The notes under the pieces: model-generated
Seen by the model: only the letters and a program-made list of their open reading frames with translations
The model's database searches: none
What the model was told of the DNA's origin: nothing
Assembly (NCBI GenBank): GCA_016256075.1
Contig: SDVU01000011.1
Location: 1 to 31,909, forward strand
Source: Dictyocoela muelleri
Lineage: Eukaryota > Microsporidia
Length of the DNA stretch: 31,909 bases
Direction of reading: 5' to 3'
Position numbers and translations under genes: made by a program
Part shown: piece by piece, positions 10,370-21,194 of the stretch
Layout of the letters: every line of letters begins with the position of its first letter
Numbering within the stretch: the first letter of the stretch is position 1

Positions 10370-10440
10370 CTGGTATATAGAATTTCCGATATACAGAGGT
10401 TCCGGTATACAGAGTTGCGATATAGAGATGGACGATTATA
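10370..10440. repeat. Subterminal repeats of pogo element P1, right end
   Basis: Three near-copies of a CGATATACAGAGGTT-type motif lie in tandem just upstream of the P1 transposase start, as in pogo/Tigger ends. The matching left end was not found, so the element appears incomplete on that side. Confidence 0.45.
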
Positions 10441-10450
10441 TATATATATA

Positions 10451-11796
10451 GGGTGGCGCATAATAAACCCACCCTTTTAAAAATAATAATGAAAAAAGTA
10501 TGAAAGTTAAAACGATTTAGATATTTGCAAATGATAAAGAACTATAAAAGTTTTTTACATGTCGCAAAATGTCTATCGATTCCCAGTATTTTTGCGGTAA
10601 TAAATCTTTTAAATTCAACCTTAAAATGACGCGCTACACAGAATAACAACGAGCAAAAATTAAAAAACTTTATTTTTTGTGCAATAGTTCAATTATTACA
10701 GTGCAGAGAAGTTTCAGGAATATTTTTTCTAATAGAAGAAGTACTGATAAAAATTTCATAAAAGCAATGGTTTATAAATTCAAAGAAACCGGAACAACAG
10801 TAGACAAACGGTGCTGTGGCAGGTCGCGAACCGTTATAACTGAAGTTTCAATTTAGGTTGTTTCAATAAGCGTAGCTGATCGGCCCACAACTTTAACGAG
10901 GAAACGTTCTACTCAATTGACGATGTCTCGCAGGTCTCTACAACGAATTCTAAAAGAATATTTGAAATATCACATATAGAAAATTCAACTGACACAAGAG
11001 CTTCAGCTTACAGACTACCAAAACGGTTTGATATTGCTCAAAAATTTCTGCTTCTTGAAGATGCTGAAAATTTATACTGAACCATATAATAACTGATGAA
11101 GCACATTTCTACTTTAATGGCGACGTTAATAAACAAAACTGCAGAATCTGAGCATCTAAAAATCCAAGAGAGATTCATGACCATCCACTTCACTAAGTGA
11201 AAGTGAAAGTGTGGAATAACGTCATCAAGAATAATTGGCCCATATTTTTTTAAGATGTTGATGGCAATACAGTGGAAGGAAACAGATATAGTAAAATGTT
11301 GAAAGAATATTTTTTTCATGATGTGGAAGACATGAACACTGGGAATATCTGGTTACAACAAGATGGTGCTATGTTCATACTACAAGAGAAACTATGGGCA
11401 TGCTACGGATGAATTTTTACAACGAGTAATTTCGCGTTTTGGTGACGTACCGTGGCCACCAAGATCTCCGGATCTGAGCCCACTTGACTTTTTTCTTTGG
11501 GGATATTTAAAAGAAAGAGTTTACATTGACAAGCATAATACTCTACAGTAATTAAAACGAAAATTATTCAAGAAATCAGTGGAATAACTCAAGATATGTT
11601 AAGTGCAGTAATGTACTGCGTCATTAGAAGGTTACGTTTATGTTTGACTAACAATGATAATCATTTAAAGAATATTATTTTTGTACTTAATTATAAAATA
11701 AACTTTGCTATTTTTTCTATCGTTTGCAATTATCCTAATCGCTTTGCCTTTCATACTTTATTATTTTTAAAAGAGCGCGTTACTTATGCACCACCC
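10451..11796 (+). mobile_element. Tc1/mariner-family transposon, 1346 bp
   Basis: The ends begin GGGTGGCGCATAA on the left and, inverted on the right, GGGTGGTGCATAA. They continue as imperfect terminal repeats of about 90 bp sharing TTTTAAAAATAATAA, AGTATGAAAG and TTGCAAA.GATA. TA flanks both sides within a (TA)n tract. The length is that of a complete mariner. It sits immediately beside the right end of pogo element P1. Confidence 0.85.
10625..11700 (+). pseudogene. mariner-like transposase (D,D,D type), broken
   Basis: From the ATG at 10625 (MTRYTE) the paired-type HTH region can be followed (KAMVYKFKETGTTVDKR, GRSRTV, then SLQRILKEYLK). The catalytic part has ITDEAHFYFNGDVNKQN (first aspartate 11095-11097), WLQQDGA (second, 11362-11364) and WPPRSPDLSPLDFFLWGYL (third, 11471-11473), which gives the D,D~36D spacing expected for mariners. 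The C-terminus with NNDNHLKNIIF lies near 11640-11690. Stops interrupt the frame after MTRYTE, in the linker (VSI*VV) and before the first aspartate. At least one frame change lies between the second and third aspartates, so the product is not made intact. All three catalytic residues survive. Confidence 0.85.
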
Positions 11797-12088
11797 TATA
11801 TATATTCGTTTTAAGCTGTTTATAGAACAGTCAATGCTAGAAATATCTTTGATCTAGAGTTTTTGGCTCTTGGCAGAGATCTCGCGTGTTTTTATTTTTC
11901 CATAAAGGGATAAAAAAATTCAAAGCATTTTTTCGTTTTAAGTCTATTGAGGGGTATTAAACAAAAAAAATGTCCGCATTACCTCGTAATAGGCCATAGA
12001 CCCCACAAAACTATTTTTTAAAAAAATTTTGAAAAAAATCAGGTTTTTTAAAAAAAATGTCGCCTTCCAACATTTTTCAACCCTAATA
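11797..12088. other. Spacer with poly(A/T) runs
   Basis: No gene or element end was recognised between the mariner element and the satellite array. Confidence 0.4.
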
Positions 12089-12700
12089 GGATAATGATGA
12101 TAGATAATAAGGATAATTAGAATAGATAATGAGATAGAAATAAGGACAATCTGGATAATGAAGCCGATGAAATAGATAATAGAGATAATGAGGTTAGAAA
12201 GATAAAATGGAAATATAAAAAGGATATGAGGATAATGACGCTGATGAGAAAACTGAGATAGATAATAAGAATGATAATAATGATAATAATGAGGATAATA
12301 AAGATAATGAGGATAATAAGGATAATAAAGATAATAAGGATAATAAGGATAATAAAGATAATGAGGATAATAAAGATAATGAGGTTAATGAGGATAATGA
12401 GGATAATGAGGATAATGAGGATAATGAGAATAATGAGAATAATGAAAAGATAATAAGGATAATAAAGATAATGAGGATAATGAGGATAATGAGGATAACG
12501 GGTAAAATTAAAACAGATGTGATGATGGGTAATAGGGATAAACAGAATAGATAATGAGGATAGATAAAAATAGGACAGATAGTGAGGATAAGGTAATAGG
12601 GATAATCAGAATAGATAATGACGATAGATAATGAAGATAGATAAAGAGGTATGAAAAAATTAGGATAGATAATGAGGATAATTAGGCTAGACAGTGAGGA
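12089..12700 (+). repeat. GATAAT / GATAATGAG satellite-like array
   Basis: About 610 bp are made of variable units GATAATGAG, GATAATAAG and GATAGATAATGAG. The region is most regular from 12270 to 12500. The plus strand there is almost free of C. Open frames across it (for example MIIMIIMRIIKIM) are just the translation of the repeat. Confidence 0.9.
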
Positions 12701-15700
12701 TGTTGATTATTAAGATTAATTTTTTTTATCATTAATATCGTTATTAATATTTTTTTGTTAGATTTATTATCATTTTATATTTTTATCATTATTTTACATT
12801 TTAATCGTTATTTTATTTTTTATTATAAATTTAAGCGTGACGAGATCGTGTCACTGTGTATTGTTGCAAGATGAATTTTTTAATGAGCATAGTTGTTTTT
12901 GATGAGAAGTTTAACCTGGAGTTAATAGGTTGATTTCTAAATGACTATCATTTAAAACACTATTTAAATTTTATCGCTCTTATTATAAAAATTTTAACTT
13001 CGCTATTATAAATTTTATATTTTAAAAATTTTTGTCTTTTCATTGTTATAATTAAAAGTTTAGATTAACCTCTCTTGTCAAAAATCTGATTATGATTTTT
13101 GAAGTATAATTTTTATCAATCTGATTATTAATATTTTTAAGCTTTTTCAATTTTTCATTTTTCGAGATATTTTTAATTATATTAAATGATCTTTTAAATT
13201 TTGTCATGCGTTGAAAAGTATTTCGTATAAGTGTAATGAATATTATCATGAATATTATTCTTAAGAATGATTAAAAACTGTTAAAAGGCGAACATGCTTG
13301 AGACTCAAGATTAACATAATCAAAATATTTTTTTAAAAAAGTTTTAACTTTAACATGGTTAAGCCTTTAATTTGATCTCTATTAAATTTTATGTTCATCG
13401 TTGTTGAAATCAATTGTTAAAAATGGTTATTTTTTTCAATGAATTTTTCAGATATTCTTACTAAAATCTGAAGATTTAAATTTCAATTTGTGTTTCTGGA
13501 TAGACTCTGATTGATTAGTTTTATTAATAATTTAATTTCTTTACATTTAAATTGAATTTTAATAAAATTTATGCTTCACAAAATATTCTTAAATGTTGAA
13601 GAATCGATGGATTTCAAGAAAAAATTCTTGTGATGTCGTTTAAATATTATTTTTTTTAACAAAAATAATTTTTATACTTGAAAGTTGAAAATTTTTCAGT
13701 GATGTTGAATTTTAAAATTAATTTCGATTTTATACAAATTTTGTTATAAAGTTAAAAGGGTTTTTTTGTTTATCAGGGATGTTTGTAGAACAATGCGTGG
13801 ATTCTTTATTTTAAGGTGCATGAGAAAAAAATTATTTTTAATAATAAATTCTTATAAAAGTCCCATTTTATGAAATTGATTAAAACGCGTAAGATGTTGA
13901 AAATCACTATTAAATTTAATAAGACAATAATTTTTTATAAGATGCAGTTATGAATTAGCAAGAGAATTTATATTTCATAAATTGATTTGATGTTGATAAT
14001 CAGTATAAATTTGAATGATGTTTTAAAAATTTTGTTTTCAAAAATATTTTCTAAATTAAATATCCTGTAAAGTTGTTTCTATTGAAGTCAAAAATTGCTT
14101 ATTCTTTTTTTTTTCAGAATTTTGAAATTTTTAAGATAAAAAACATCCTGGACTTTAATTGAAGTTGTATTAATTTTGCTTAAATCTCTAAAAATGAGAT
14201 TAAAATTAATAATTGTTCGATATCAAAGTATGAAAATTTTAAGATTAGTTTTTAATCACTACAATTCAAAAGTGATTAAAAATTAATTCAAAGAAGCTTT
14301 TCGTGGTGATGAGTTAAACAAAATATTTTAAATTTCATTTTGAAAATAAATATTTTAAAAATAAATATTAGTTATGTTATTCACTGAAATCAATCATTTT
14401 GAAAATTAGTTATATTAAAAAATTAAAATAGATAGATTTAGCTATTGATAGGTGTTGTGAAGGAATTGATATACAGTTTGAGAACCATATAATATATTAT
14501 AGTTATATTCAGACTGAGCTATAATTATTTTTTATCATACTGAGAATTTCATTTATCATTTCAAAAGAACTATAGAGGAGTTTGTTGCAAAATTGATATT
14601 TTATGTTTTAGCTGGGAATTTTATGAGGATAATGATTTTGATCTCAATTTTTTCAATGATAACAAGATTTGCAATTAAATAAATTAATTTCGAACTTGAA
14701 AATGATCTAATTAATTCTTTTAAAAAGAATGACTGTGTTATATTGTTAAGAGTTATTCGCACAATGTTTTTCTGTAGAGTTAAAATTTGGATATACTTAA
14801 AATGAATTTAAATTTTTAATTCTATTTATCGTAAAATCATGCATTTTTTACAGTGGTATAAAATTAAATTTATAGTTTCATTTTGATATATTCAATATTA
14901 TCCTTATCTTTAATATAATTAGGTTCTTATTACATTCGAAGTATATTTAAAATTTAAGGTTGATAATTAAAAACTTGATTTTTCAATTTAAATCATTGTT
15001 ATTTTTTGAATTGAGTTAATAGTTTATAAGGTTGATTGATTCAACTCATGAATGAAATAAAATCGGCAATTAAAAAGGGTAGGAAGAAAGTTTAAAAATT
15101 TCATCTGGCTTGTATTAAATATTAGAATCATTCTTATTGACTTCATCTTTTTAGCATTTAGAATTATTTCAATTTGATAGCAGATTATTATTTACATCTT
15201 ATTATTACGATAAGAGCAATTCATTTCAGTAGTAAGGAATTGTTTTTAAAATTTATGTATTATATTAATTATAATCCTTTTTAAAAAATGTGAACATTTT
15301 AAGTATCGTTGGTTGTATTAAGTATCGATCTTAAGCCTTTTATCATTTTCGTTATCAAATCATCACAGTTTATCTTAAGGAGAATTTTAAAATAATTGTT
15401 TTTCGTAAATCTTCAGATATTAAAATTGGGTTTTTCATGGTTTTAACTGTGATCATTGCCATTTTTATAAGGGGCTGGTAACTTCCTTTTTAGGTAAAAG
15501 TATAAATTCATATTGAATGTAAATGAATTTATAAATATTCTCAATTGTGATTACACCATAATTTAATTTTAGATTTTATAGATTTTTTAAATCTTTCTTA
15601 ATTTTCGATCGTGAGGATGGATTCGATTTTTTTACAAATTTGAAGTTTCTTATAAAAAACTTGATTTTTACTTCAATTGCAGGAATAATTTGATTATAAT

Positions 15701-16880
15701 CTAATTTGCTAATATTATTAGAAATATATACACTAAGGTATTTTTTCTTATAAATTATACAAATCATCAATTCAATAAATATTAAATCAAATCCATAATC
15801 AATTCTTTTTATAATTGTTGTCATTTTATTACTAATCGGTTAAAGGATTAATTATTTTTCGTATTTACACCTTATCGTTTTTAGATTTTTCATTTGTATT
15901 AATCTTTACTCTTAAAACTATTCATAATTACTTTTCTAATGTATGCTCCTTATTCTTCATTGAAAATTTACGTTGCTCTTCATAGTTGTTAATATTTATT
16001 AATCCTCGTCAGAATTAAGTATCAATATTTTTTATAAATTTTTGTCTAGTAAAAATCAAAACCATTGATTTCATATGTGTTCAAAGCATGCAATTCTATT
16101 TATGCAATTTTTATTTTATTTATGTGTGCATTAAAAATGAACCTCTTTGTTGGTAATTGATATCTGATATTATTAATTTTAAAAATTATGATTTAACAAA
16201 TTTGTAATTTCAATTTAATCATTATTAATATTGTAATTTCAATTTTTTATATTGAAATTTCTTTTATGCAATGATTATCTACCAATATGTATGTCTTCAT
16301 TAAAGAGACTCAGTTCAAAATTCTCAAGAATCCTGTTTATAACTTAGTTTTTGTTTGTGTGATCATCTTAAGCCGTAAGTTACTACAACCACTCGGGGAC
16401 CGATTTAAATAAATCTGATTGTATGGATTTAAGAATGAATTTTCTTTTATAGATAAAAAAGGCAAAAGGATTCGAAGTGTGGAGGGAGATTTGGGAGGCA
16501 TTTTTGTAAAATTAATTTCTTTCATATAAATGTTGTAGAGTGTTTTGAACAAATTTTATATTTAGTTATTAAAGAGATTATTTGTAATATTTCATAATTG
16601 GAATTTTGAGATATTTACAAAATGATTTTAACAAAATATTTACATTTGATCATTGTAATTAAAAATTACTATTCATTGTTTTGAAATCAAAAATCATAAT
16701 AATAATCATAATAATAAATTATCTTTATTTTAATGATAAGTTAAAGACTTTTGGGGAGATTTCGTTATGTCTATTTTAAGAAACAAGTGATATTTTTTAT
16801 TAATAATTCATAAATAGTGTCATTTGAATCTGTTTTTTTTGGGGAACTGGCGTCAGAATTTATTTTAAGGGGAAAATTTG
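12701..16880. other. 4.2-kb AT-rich desert without recognisable features
   Basis: No transposase trace, element end, tRNA-like module or long conserved frame was found. The short open frames (for example 13052-13249 and 15576-15824, minus) have low-complexity composition and no family motif. In parts of 13.6-15.5 kb the plus strand appears to have more G than C by eye. This is the longest stretch in the window without an identifiable mobile element. Confidence 0.45.
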
Positions 16881-17342
16881 AATATATATTACATGCTGAC
16901 AACATCCATAGCTGCAACCCGGAGATTTGTCTCCAACCATAGTCTTTGACCTTTGGTTCCTGGTGTTCCGATAATACGTAACTTCCTAAGCTACCCAGAA
17001 GCCCAGCTGTATAGGCGATTTTCGTTTTATCAATGACTCGGCAGGATACAGGTAATTAGAGGCTTTTTCATGATATTTTATTTATAACTACTTTTTGCCG
17101 AGATGCGTCACTGCACTCATTCCCACACCTAGGAGATCTCCTTCTGCTTCATTGTCATATTAGACCAATTCTTAATCAGCTATACCACATTGGAACAACT
17201 GTATATTAATACTATATTTCTATAGTTTTTTGACCGCTTAATGTCATCCCCTCGTTATTTATTAAAGAGTGACGTCAGCGGGATTCGAACCACGATACTT
17301 AAATTCTACATTAAAGAGTTTTAACTACTGAGCTATCTGGCC
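16881..17342 (-). mobile_element. tRNA-derived SINE, copy 3 (462 bp, best preserved promoter)
   Basis: The minus-strand head starts at 17342. The A box is TAGCTCAGTAGTTAA (17321-17335) and the B box a perfect GGTTCGAATCC (17281-17291). A second tRNA-like pair follows: A-like TATAGCTGATTAAG (17171-17184) and B-like AGGTGTGGGAATGAG (within 17113-17130). A third pair is A-like GGGTAGCTTAGGAAGT (16981-16996) and B-like ATGGTTGGAGAC (16929-16940). The A-to-B distances are about 44, 53 and 55 nt, all in the range of real tRNA promoters. It is not a tRNA gene because the 3' sequence after the first B box (GCTGACGTCAC) does not pair with the 5' GGCCAGA. Confidence 0.8.
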
Positions 17343-17597
17343 TATTTATTATTTTATGAAACAGATTAAATAACAACGAGCTTAAACCAGGAATAGTTAT
17401 TGAAATATAAAAGAACTGATAATTTTTCGGTTTAAGATTAAGGTTTTGAGAATCTCAACATCAAATAAAGAGAACATTAAAATATACATGTGCTCATTAT
17501 TTTGGAATTTATGTAAAAAATAGTTTGTTAGCTTTCAATAAATTTTTAACTATATTTAAAATTTCAACATTCTTTAAAAAACTAGTTTAAAATTGAA
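17343..17597. other. AT-rich spacer
   Basis: No feature was recognised. Confidence 0.35.
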
Positions 17598-17744
17598 TCT
17601 AAATAATTAAAAAATTAATTGATTTATTTATTTTAATAAATTTTAATCTAAATAATTAAATAATTAATTGATTTTTTTATTTTAATAAATTTTAACCTAA
17701 ATAATTAAAACATGTATTGCTTTTTTTATTTTAATAAATTTTAA
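17598..17744. repeat. Tandem repeat, 3 x 49 bp
   Basis: Three consecutive 49-bp units start at 17598, 17647 and 17696. Each contains AAATAATTAA near its start and TTTTAATAAATTTTAA at its end. Units 1 and 2 differ at a few positions and unit 3 is more diverged. Confidence 0.9.
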
Positions 17745-17759
17745 ATATAAAAAATATCG

Positions 17760-17830
17760 ACCCCTCGTTATTTTCAAAACCCCCCGTTATTTTCAAAACC
17801 CCCGTTATATTTCAAACCCTACGTTATTTA
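17760..17830. repeat. Tandem repeat of about 19 bp, about 4 copies
   Basis: Units of the form CCCCCGTTATTTTCAAAA, with C-rich starts, are repeated about four times with drift in the last copy. It directly precedes Merlin MITE B. Confidence 0.85.
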
Positions 17831-17884
17831 ACTAGACCCAAGAAAAATTACCAATTAGGCGGGTTAAGCCGATTAGAATAGGTA

Positions 17885-17892
17885 GAGATTTT
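17885..17892. repeat. Target-site duplication of element B, left copy
   Basis: GAGATTTT here is repeated exactly at 18640-18647, on either side of the inverted ends of element B. An 8-bp duplication is characteristic of Merlin/IS1595-type transposition. Confidence 0.85.
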
Positions 17893-17894
17893 GG

Positions 17895-17936
17895 ATCATG
17901 CCTATTATATCCCCCGGGGGATATAATAGGCATGAT
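17895..17936. repeat. Perfect 42-bp palindrome at the left end of element B
   Basis: Two 21-bp arms mirror each other exactly around CCCCC|GGGGG (centre 17915/17916). Each arm equals the element's terminal repeat minus its first two bases. This is the same head-to-head arrangement as at 3354-3393. Confidence 0.95.
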
Positions 17937-18151
17937 ATTAAAAATTTTAAAAAAATAAAAAAAAATCTGAAAATTTATTTAAAAACGTCAAAAAGGTTTT
18001 TTTCTTATTTGTACATATTTTTTTTATTTGCAACACCTTCTGTTGGTCCATTCGTGTATATTAATCACAAGTCTTCTCGAACTTATTGATAGACATGTAT
18101 GAAGAAATCCCTCACAATTTCTATCATTGGTAATTAGACGATATTCATGAA

Positions 18152-18507
18152 GAAAATTTGGTTCTCCGGTAGGTTAGAGAACCTCCACTTTCAGATTTGT
18201 AAGTATTAATTGGTAAGAGCATAGAGTATGTTTCTTATTTAAAAAAAGCACAAATCTCAAGATAAATCCACATATATTATTAATAATAAAAATTCGAAGA
18301 TATATAGACACTTACTAAATTTAGTGGGAAACATTAAATTTAGTAAGTGTCTATATATCTTCTAATTTTTATTATTAATAATATATATGGATTTATCTTG
18401 AGATTCGAATCTTATTTTAAATAAGAAACATACTATATGCTCTTACCAATTTATACTTACAAATCTGAGAGAGGTGGTGTTCTAACACGCTGGAGAACCG
18501 AAAATTT
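18152..18507. repeat. Fold-back inside element B, arms about 170 bp
   Basis: The left arm (about 18152-18323) and the right arm (about 18335-18507) are inverted copies of high identity with an 11-nt loop. Matching landmarks are ATTTGGTTCTCC with GGAGAACCGAAAAT outside and ACTTACTAAATTTA with TAAATTTAGTAAGT at the loop. A transcript through it would form a long double-stranded RNA hairpin. Confidence 0.9.
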
Positions 18508-18639
18508 ATAAGCCTCTCATCATCTGCTGACAGTGTTAATCTCATAATAAAAACAATCGAACACATAATTGTATATTTAATTGAATTTTTTTGGGGGGAT
18601 ATGCATGATGACTTTGTGGGGATATAATGGGCATGATCC

Positions 18640-18647
18640 GAGATTTT
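18640..18647. repeat. Target-site duplication of element B, right copy
   Basis: Exact repeat of GAGATTTT at 17885-17892. Confidence 0.85.
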
Positions 18648-18706
18648 TTATTAAATTAGTCAAATATTATCTTAAAACAACAACATAATACCAAAAAAGA
18701 ATTTTA

Positions 18707-20265
18707 ATATTAAAAATTTCCTTTCTTTACCTTTTTTTTCCATCCAATTAAATATATTTTGATTTTTACTGTAATTCGATTTTTTTTAAATAAATAATTT
18801 TTAACATTAGAAAGACTTTTGAATATTTCTTTGCCAGCGTTAACATCATTTCTTAGTAAAATATCAGCTTCATTAATATGATTTAGAACAGATTGTATAT
18901 CCAGTGTTGAAATTCCAGATTTAATATTATTAAAGTTAATATTAATTCTCATAAAATCACCATTAGATGAACTTAACATTTCAACAATAGTATTATCATT
19001 AATATCATCATAAATAATTTTCTCTTCTTCAACATCTATCACTTTTTTAATTTAATTCAAAATCTAACTTCAATTTAGAGATACTAAAGTTTAATTCATC
19101 CGTATCCACTTTATCGAGTTATATTGGTGTATTATTATCTTGGTTTGTGGCGAAAATAATAGAATTATTATAATAAGCTTTTATCATCGATGTTTCAATT
19201 TCCTCCCATGCACTCCAAGAAAAAAATTGCGTCCTTAATTCTTAATTGTTTATATGCATCGAGTGTAGTTGAATCTGTATTATCTAAAAGATGCATTACA
19301 TGTCTGATTTGAAACTTTCGAAATTTACACTTAAAATATCTAATAATGCCTAAAGCTAAGGGCTGTAAAACTCCTGTAGTGTAATTTAGGTAGGATAACA
19401 TGAACTTTTAGGTTACTAAAAGTCTCATTTAGTTTATGAGCTGGACAATTATCAACAATTAGTATATTTTTTTAACACACATATCCGCATCTAAGCTCTG
19501 TAAATAAGTTTAGAATAATGAAAAGGTCATATAAGGATAGGCTTAATATGTATAATCTGCATGTGATTTCGTATCAAACTTCTTAAACTTTCTAGGATTA
19601 GCTGCGTGACCTATAACCATCAATTTTAATTTTTACGCAGTCATAGAAACAATAAAGGCTATTTTAAGTCTCTCAAGAAGCTTTTTAAATCCTTTTAAAG
19701 GTGTTTTTGAAAAACATTTAGAAGGCATTAATCGATAGTATAGACCTGTTTCATCCATATTAAAAATATTTTTTGCAACATATTCGTTTATATTTTTTTT
19801 AATTTTTTCAACATCATACTCAATGGATTTTAAATTAACGCGTGCGATTTCCTTAGCCGAGCTGTACGCTTGATAACCCTTTCGCTTTTTAAATCTGCAA
19901 AGAGTTCCATTTGATATGAGAAAATTAATAAATCCTAATTTATTTGCCAATTGGTTAGCCTTACTTTCAATTAAGATCTATAACTGGTTTTCTCACGCAT
20001 CCTGAGATTCATCCAAATTTTTAAAGCCTTCCCAACCTCCCCAAATTTCCCATTTGAGGGCCTTTAGCATCTATCCTTTTATTATGCACAAAATCATATT
20101 TAATTTTTTCTTTATTGTATAAAATATTTCGATAGGTAGTTTGAGTAATTTCAAGTATAAATTTATTCTCAAAATATGATTTTAATGATGCAAAACTTAT
20201 TTTTGTATGTTTTTATTTATATAAAACTATTTCATATTTGTGTTTAATCGTCAAATGTAGTCCTA
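18707..20265 (-). pseudogene. pogo/Tigger-type transposase P2 (DDE_1)
   Basis: Read on the minus strand. The N-terminal HTH trace (TIKHKYEIVLYK) is near 20250, and a CENP-B-type HTH runs into ANKLGFINFLISNGTLCRFKKRKGY (from 19950). The DDE_1 core follows: NIFNMDETGLYYRLMP with the first aspartate (19753-19755), then KKLLERLKIAFI. The second aspartate is in IVDNCPAHKLNE (19451-19453), and VLQPLALGIIRYFKCKFRKF corresponds to the family's LQPLDQGIIRTFKAYYRK (the D and Q are lost). A C-terminal helical and acidic region follows to about 18707. The frame is broken in several places: a stop run around 19970-20030, a frame change near 19630, and stops near 19400 and 19190. The first two catalytic aspartates persist. 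It is a different family from P1 and P3. Confidence 0.8.
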
Positions 20266-20332
20266 TTTTAAGGAGTAAAACTTACCGAAATTTATTTAGA
20301 AACAAAAAATAAATATTTCGAATTAACGAATA

Positions 20333-20466
20333 TGCCTATTGGTTCGATTATCCGGGTTTTTAAAAAATAAGATGTGTTATAACAGAAAAATTTTGAAATT
20401 TTTAAATCTATATGCCGATTATCCGGGGCGGTGATTATCCGGGCGGTGATTACCTTGGTCTGACTG
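20333..20466. repeat. Right terminal and subterminal repeats of pogo element P2
   Basis: The element end, read from 20466 inward, is CAGTCAGACCAAGGTAATCA, followed by TA (20467-20468) outside. The motif CGATTATCCGGG / GTGATTATCCGGG occurs three times between 20350 and 20450. The opposite end is not obvious. A weak resemblance at about 17834-17880 (TAGACCCAAG...TTACC, then GCCGATTAG) would place it on the far side of element B. Confidence 0.65.
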
Positions 20467-20468
20467 TA

Positions 20469-21190
20469 TATGAAAAAAAACTCACGAATTACCAAATAAA
20501 ATGAAATTTCGTTTATGTTTGACTATTCTCGTTTAAATTTTCGATATGAATTCTAGGATAGACTAAACGTTGCGAACCTTTATTTACCTTATGATAATAA
20601 CCGTTATTTATAAACAATTGAGAGTTTCGCACAAGAAAATTATCTCACCGGAAGGTATCGGGGCATTATATTACCGGAAATAATCGGGATCATTATATTG
20701 CAAAAATGATATGTTTTATTGTTTTCTCTTCGTCAATAAATTTATATGAAAAAATAGATCGCACTTTGAATTTATTTTTTAAGATTTTGTAAAAATAATT
20801 TTTATTTATAAGGTGCATTATACTGCTCTCGGGGTAAGGTAGTTCATCTGATACGATTATTGATTTAATATGAAAAAATACCATAATAAAATAAAAAATG
20901 AATTAAGAATCATTTAAAACCGGTATTTAAACAAGATGCCTCATGTTTTAGGTATTTATAATAGGGAATTACTAGCTGATGAAATAGATCTATCAAAAAT
21001 AGGAACCTTAAGGCCAGTAACAGATAAATAACAGTGTCCTTTATACTATTTGAATTTTGAGTGTAATCGATATCACCGATAAACATTTTTTTTCAAAATA
21101 GTCAAAACTGACAAAAAATACCTTTAAGCTTTTGAAATGATTAAACTCGAATCATTAGACATCCGACATCAGGCTTTCCAATGTGTTAAA
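20469..21190. other. Spacer, mostly unrecognised
   Basis: No family was identified. Positions 20640-20700 contain two GGGRTCATTATATT-like motifs (GGGGCATTATATTACCGG, GGGATCATTATATTGC) that faintly resemble Merlin ends, with another GGTGCATTATACTGC at 20813. No bounded element could be defined. Confidence 0.35.
20936..21031 (+). other. Short open frame of 31 codons, unknown
   Basis: An ATG-to-stop frame whose composition (MPHVLGIYNRELL, ADEIDLSKIGTLRPV) looks more protein-like than the surrounding AT-rich frames. It matches no family I know. It could be a shard of a gene or pure chance. Confidence 0.2.
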
Positions 21191-21194
21191 CACC

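Larger units (their letters stand above)
17893..18639. mobile_element. Non-autonomous Merlin-type element B (MITE), 747 bp
   Basis: The left end begins GGATCATGCCTATTATATCC. The right end is its inverted partner with one difference (GGATCATGCCCATTATATCC on the minus strand). An exact 8-bp duplication GAGATTTT flanks it. The left end is doubled into a perfect 42-bp palindrome at 17895-17936. The right end has a second, partial copy in the same orientation just inside (18593-18609). Inside is a large fold-back (18152-18507). No transposase is encoded. The end sequence is related to that of element A (GGAYC...ATTAGATTCCCC), so a common transposase lineage is likely (inference). Confidence 0.85.

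Noticed and set aside
12271-12453. 60-codon open frame (MIIMIIMRIIK...)
   Set aside because: It is the translation of the GATAAT satellite.
13052-15824. Minus-strand open frames of 65 and 82 codons in the AT-rich desert
   Set aside because: Only K/N/I/F-rich composition, no motif, no context; consistent with chance in AT-rich DNA.
17262-17342. Possible tRNA gene on the minus strand with perfect B box
   Set aside because: The 3' acceptor half does not pair with the 5' half, and the same unit with a ~380-bp common tail occurs three times, so it is a SINE head.
17598-17830. CRISPR-like array
   Set aside because: The repeats are directly adjacent without unique spacers; plain tandem repeats.
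20640-20850. Small Merlin-like MITE with GGGRTCATTATATT motifs
   Set aside because: No inverted partner end and no target duplication could be identified.
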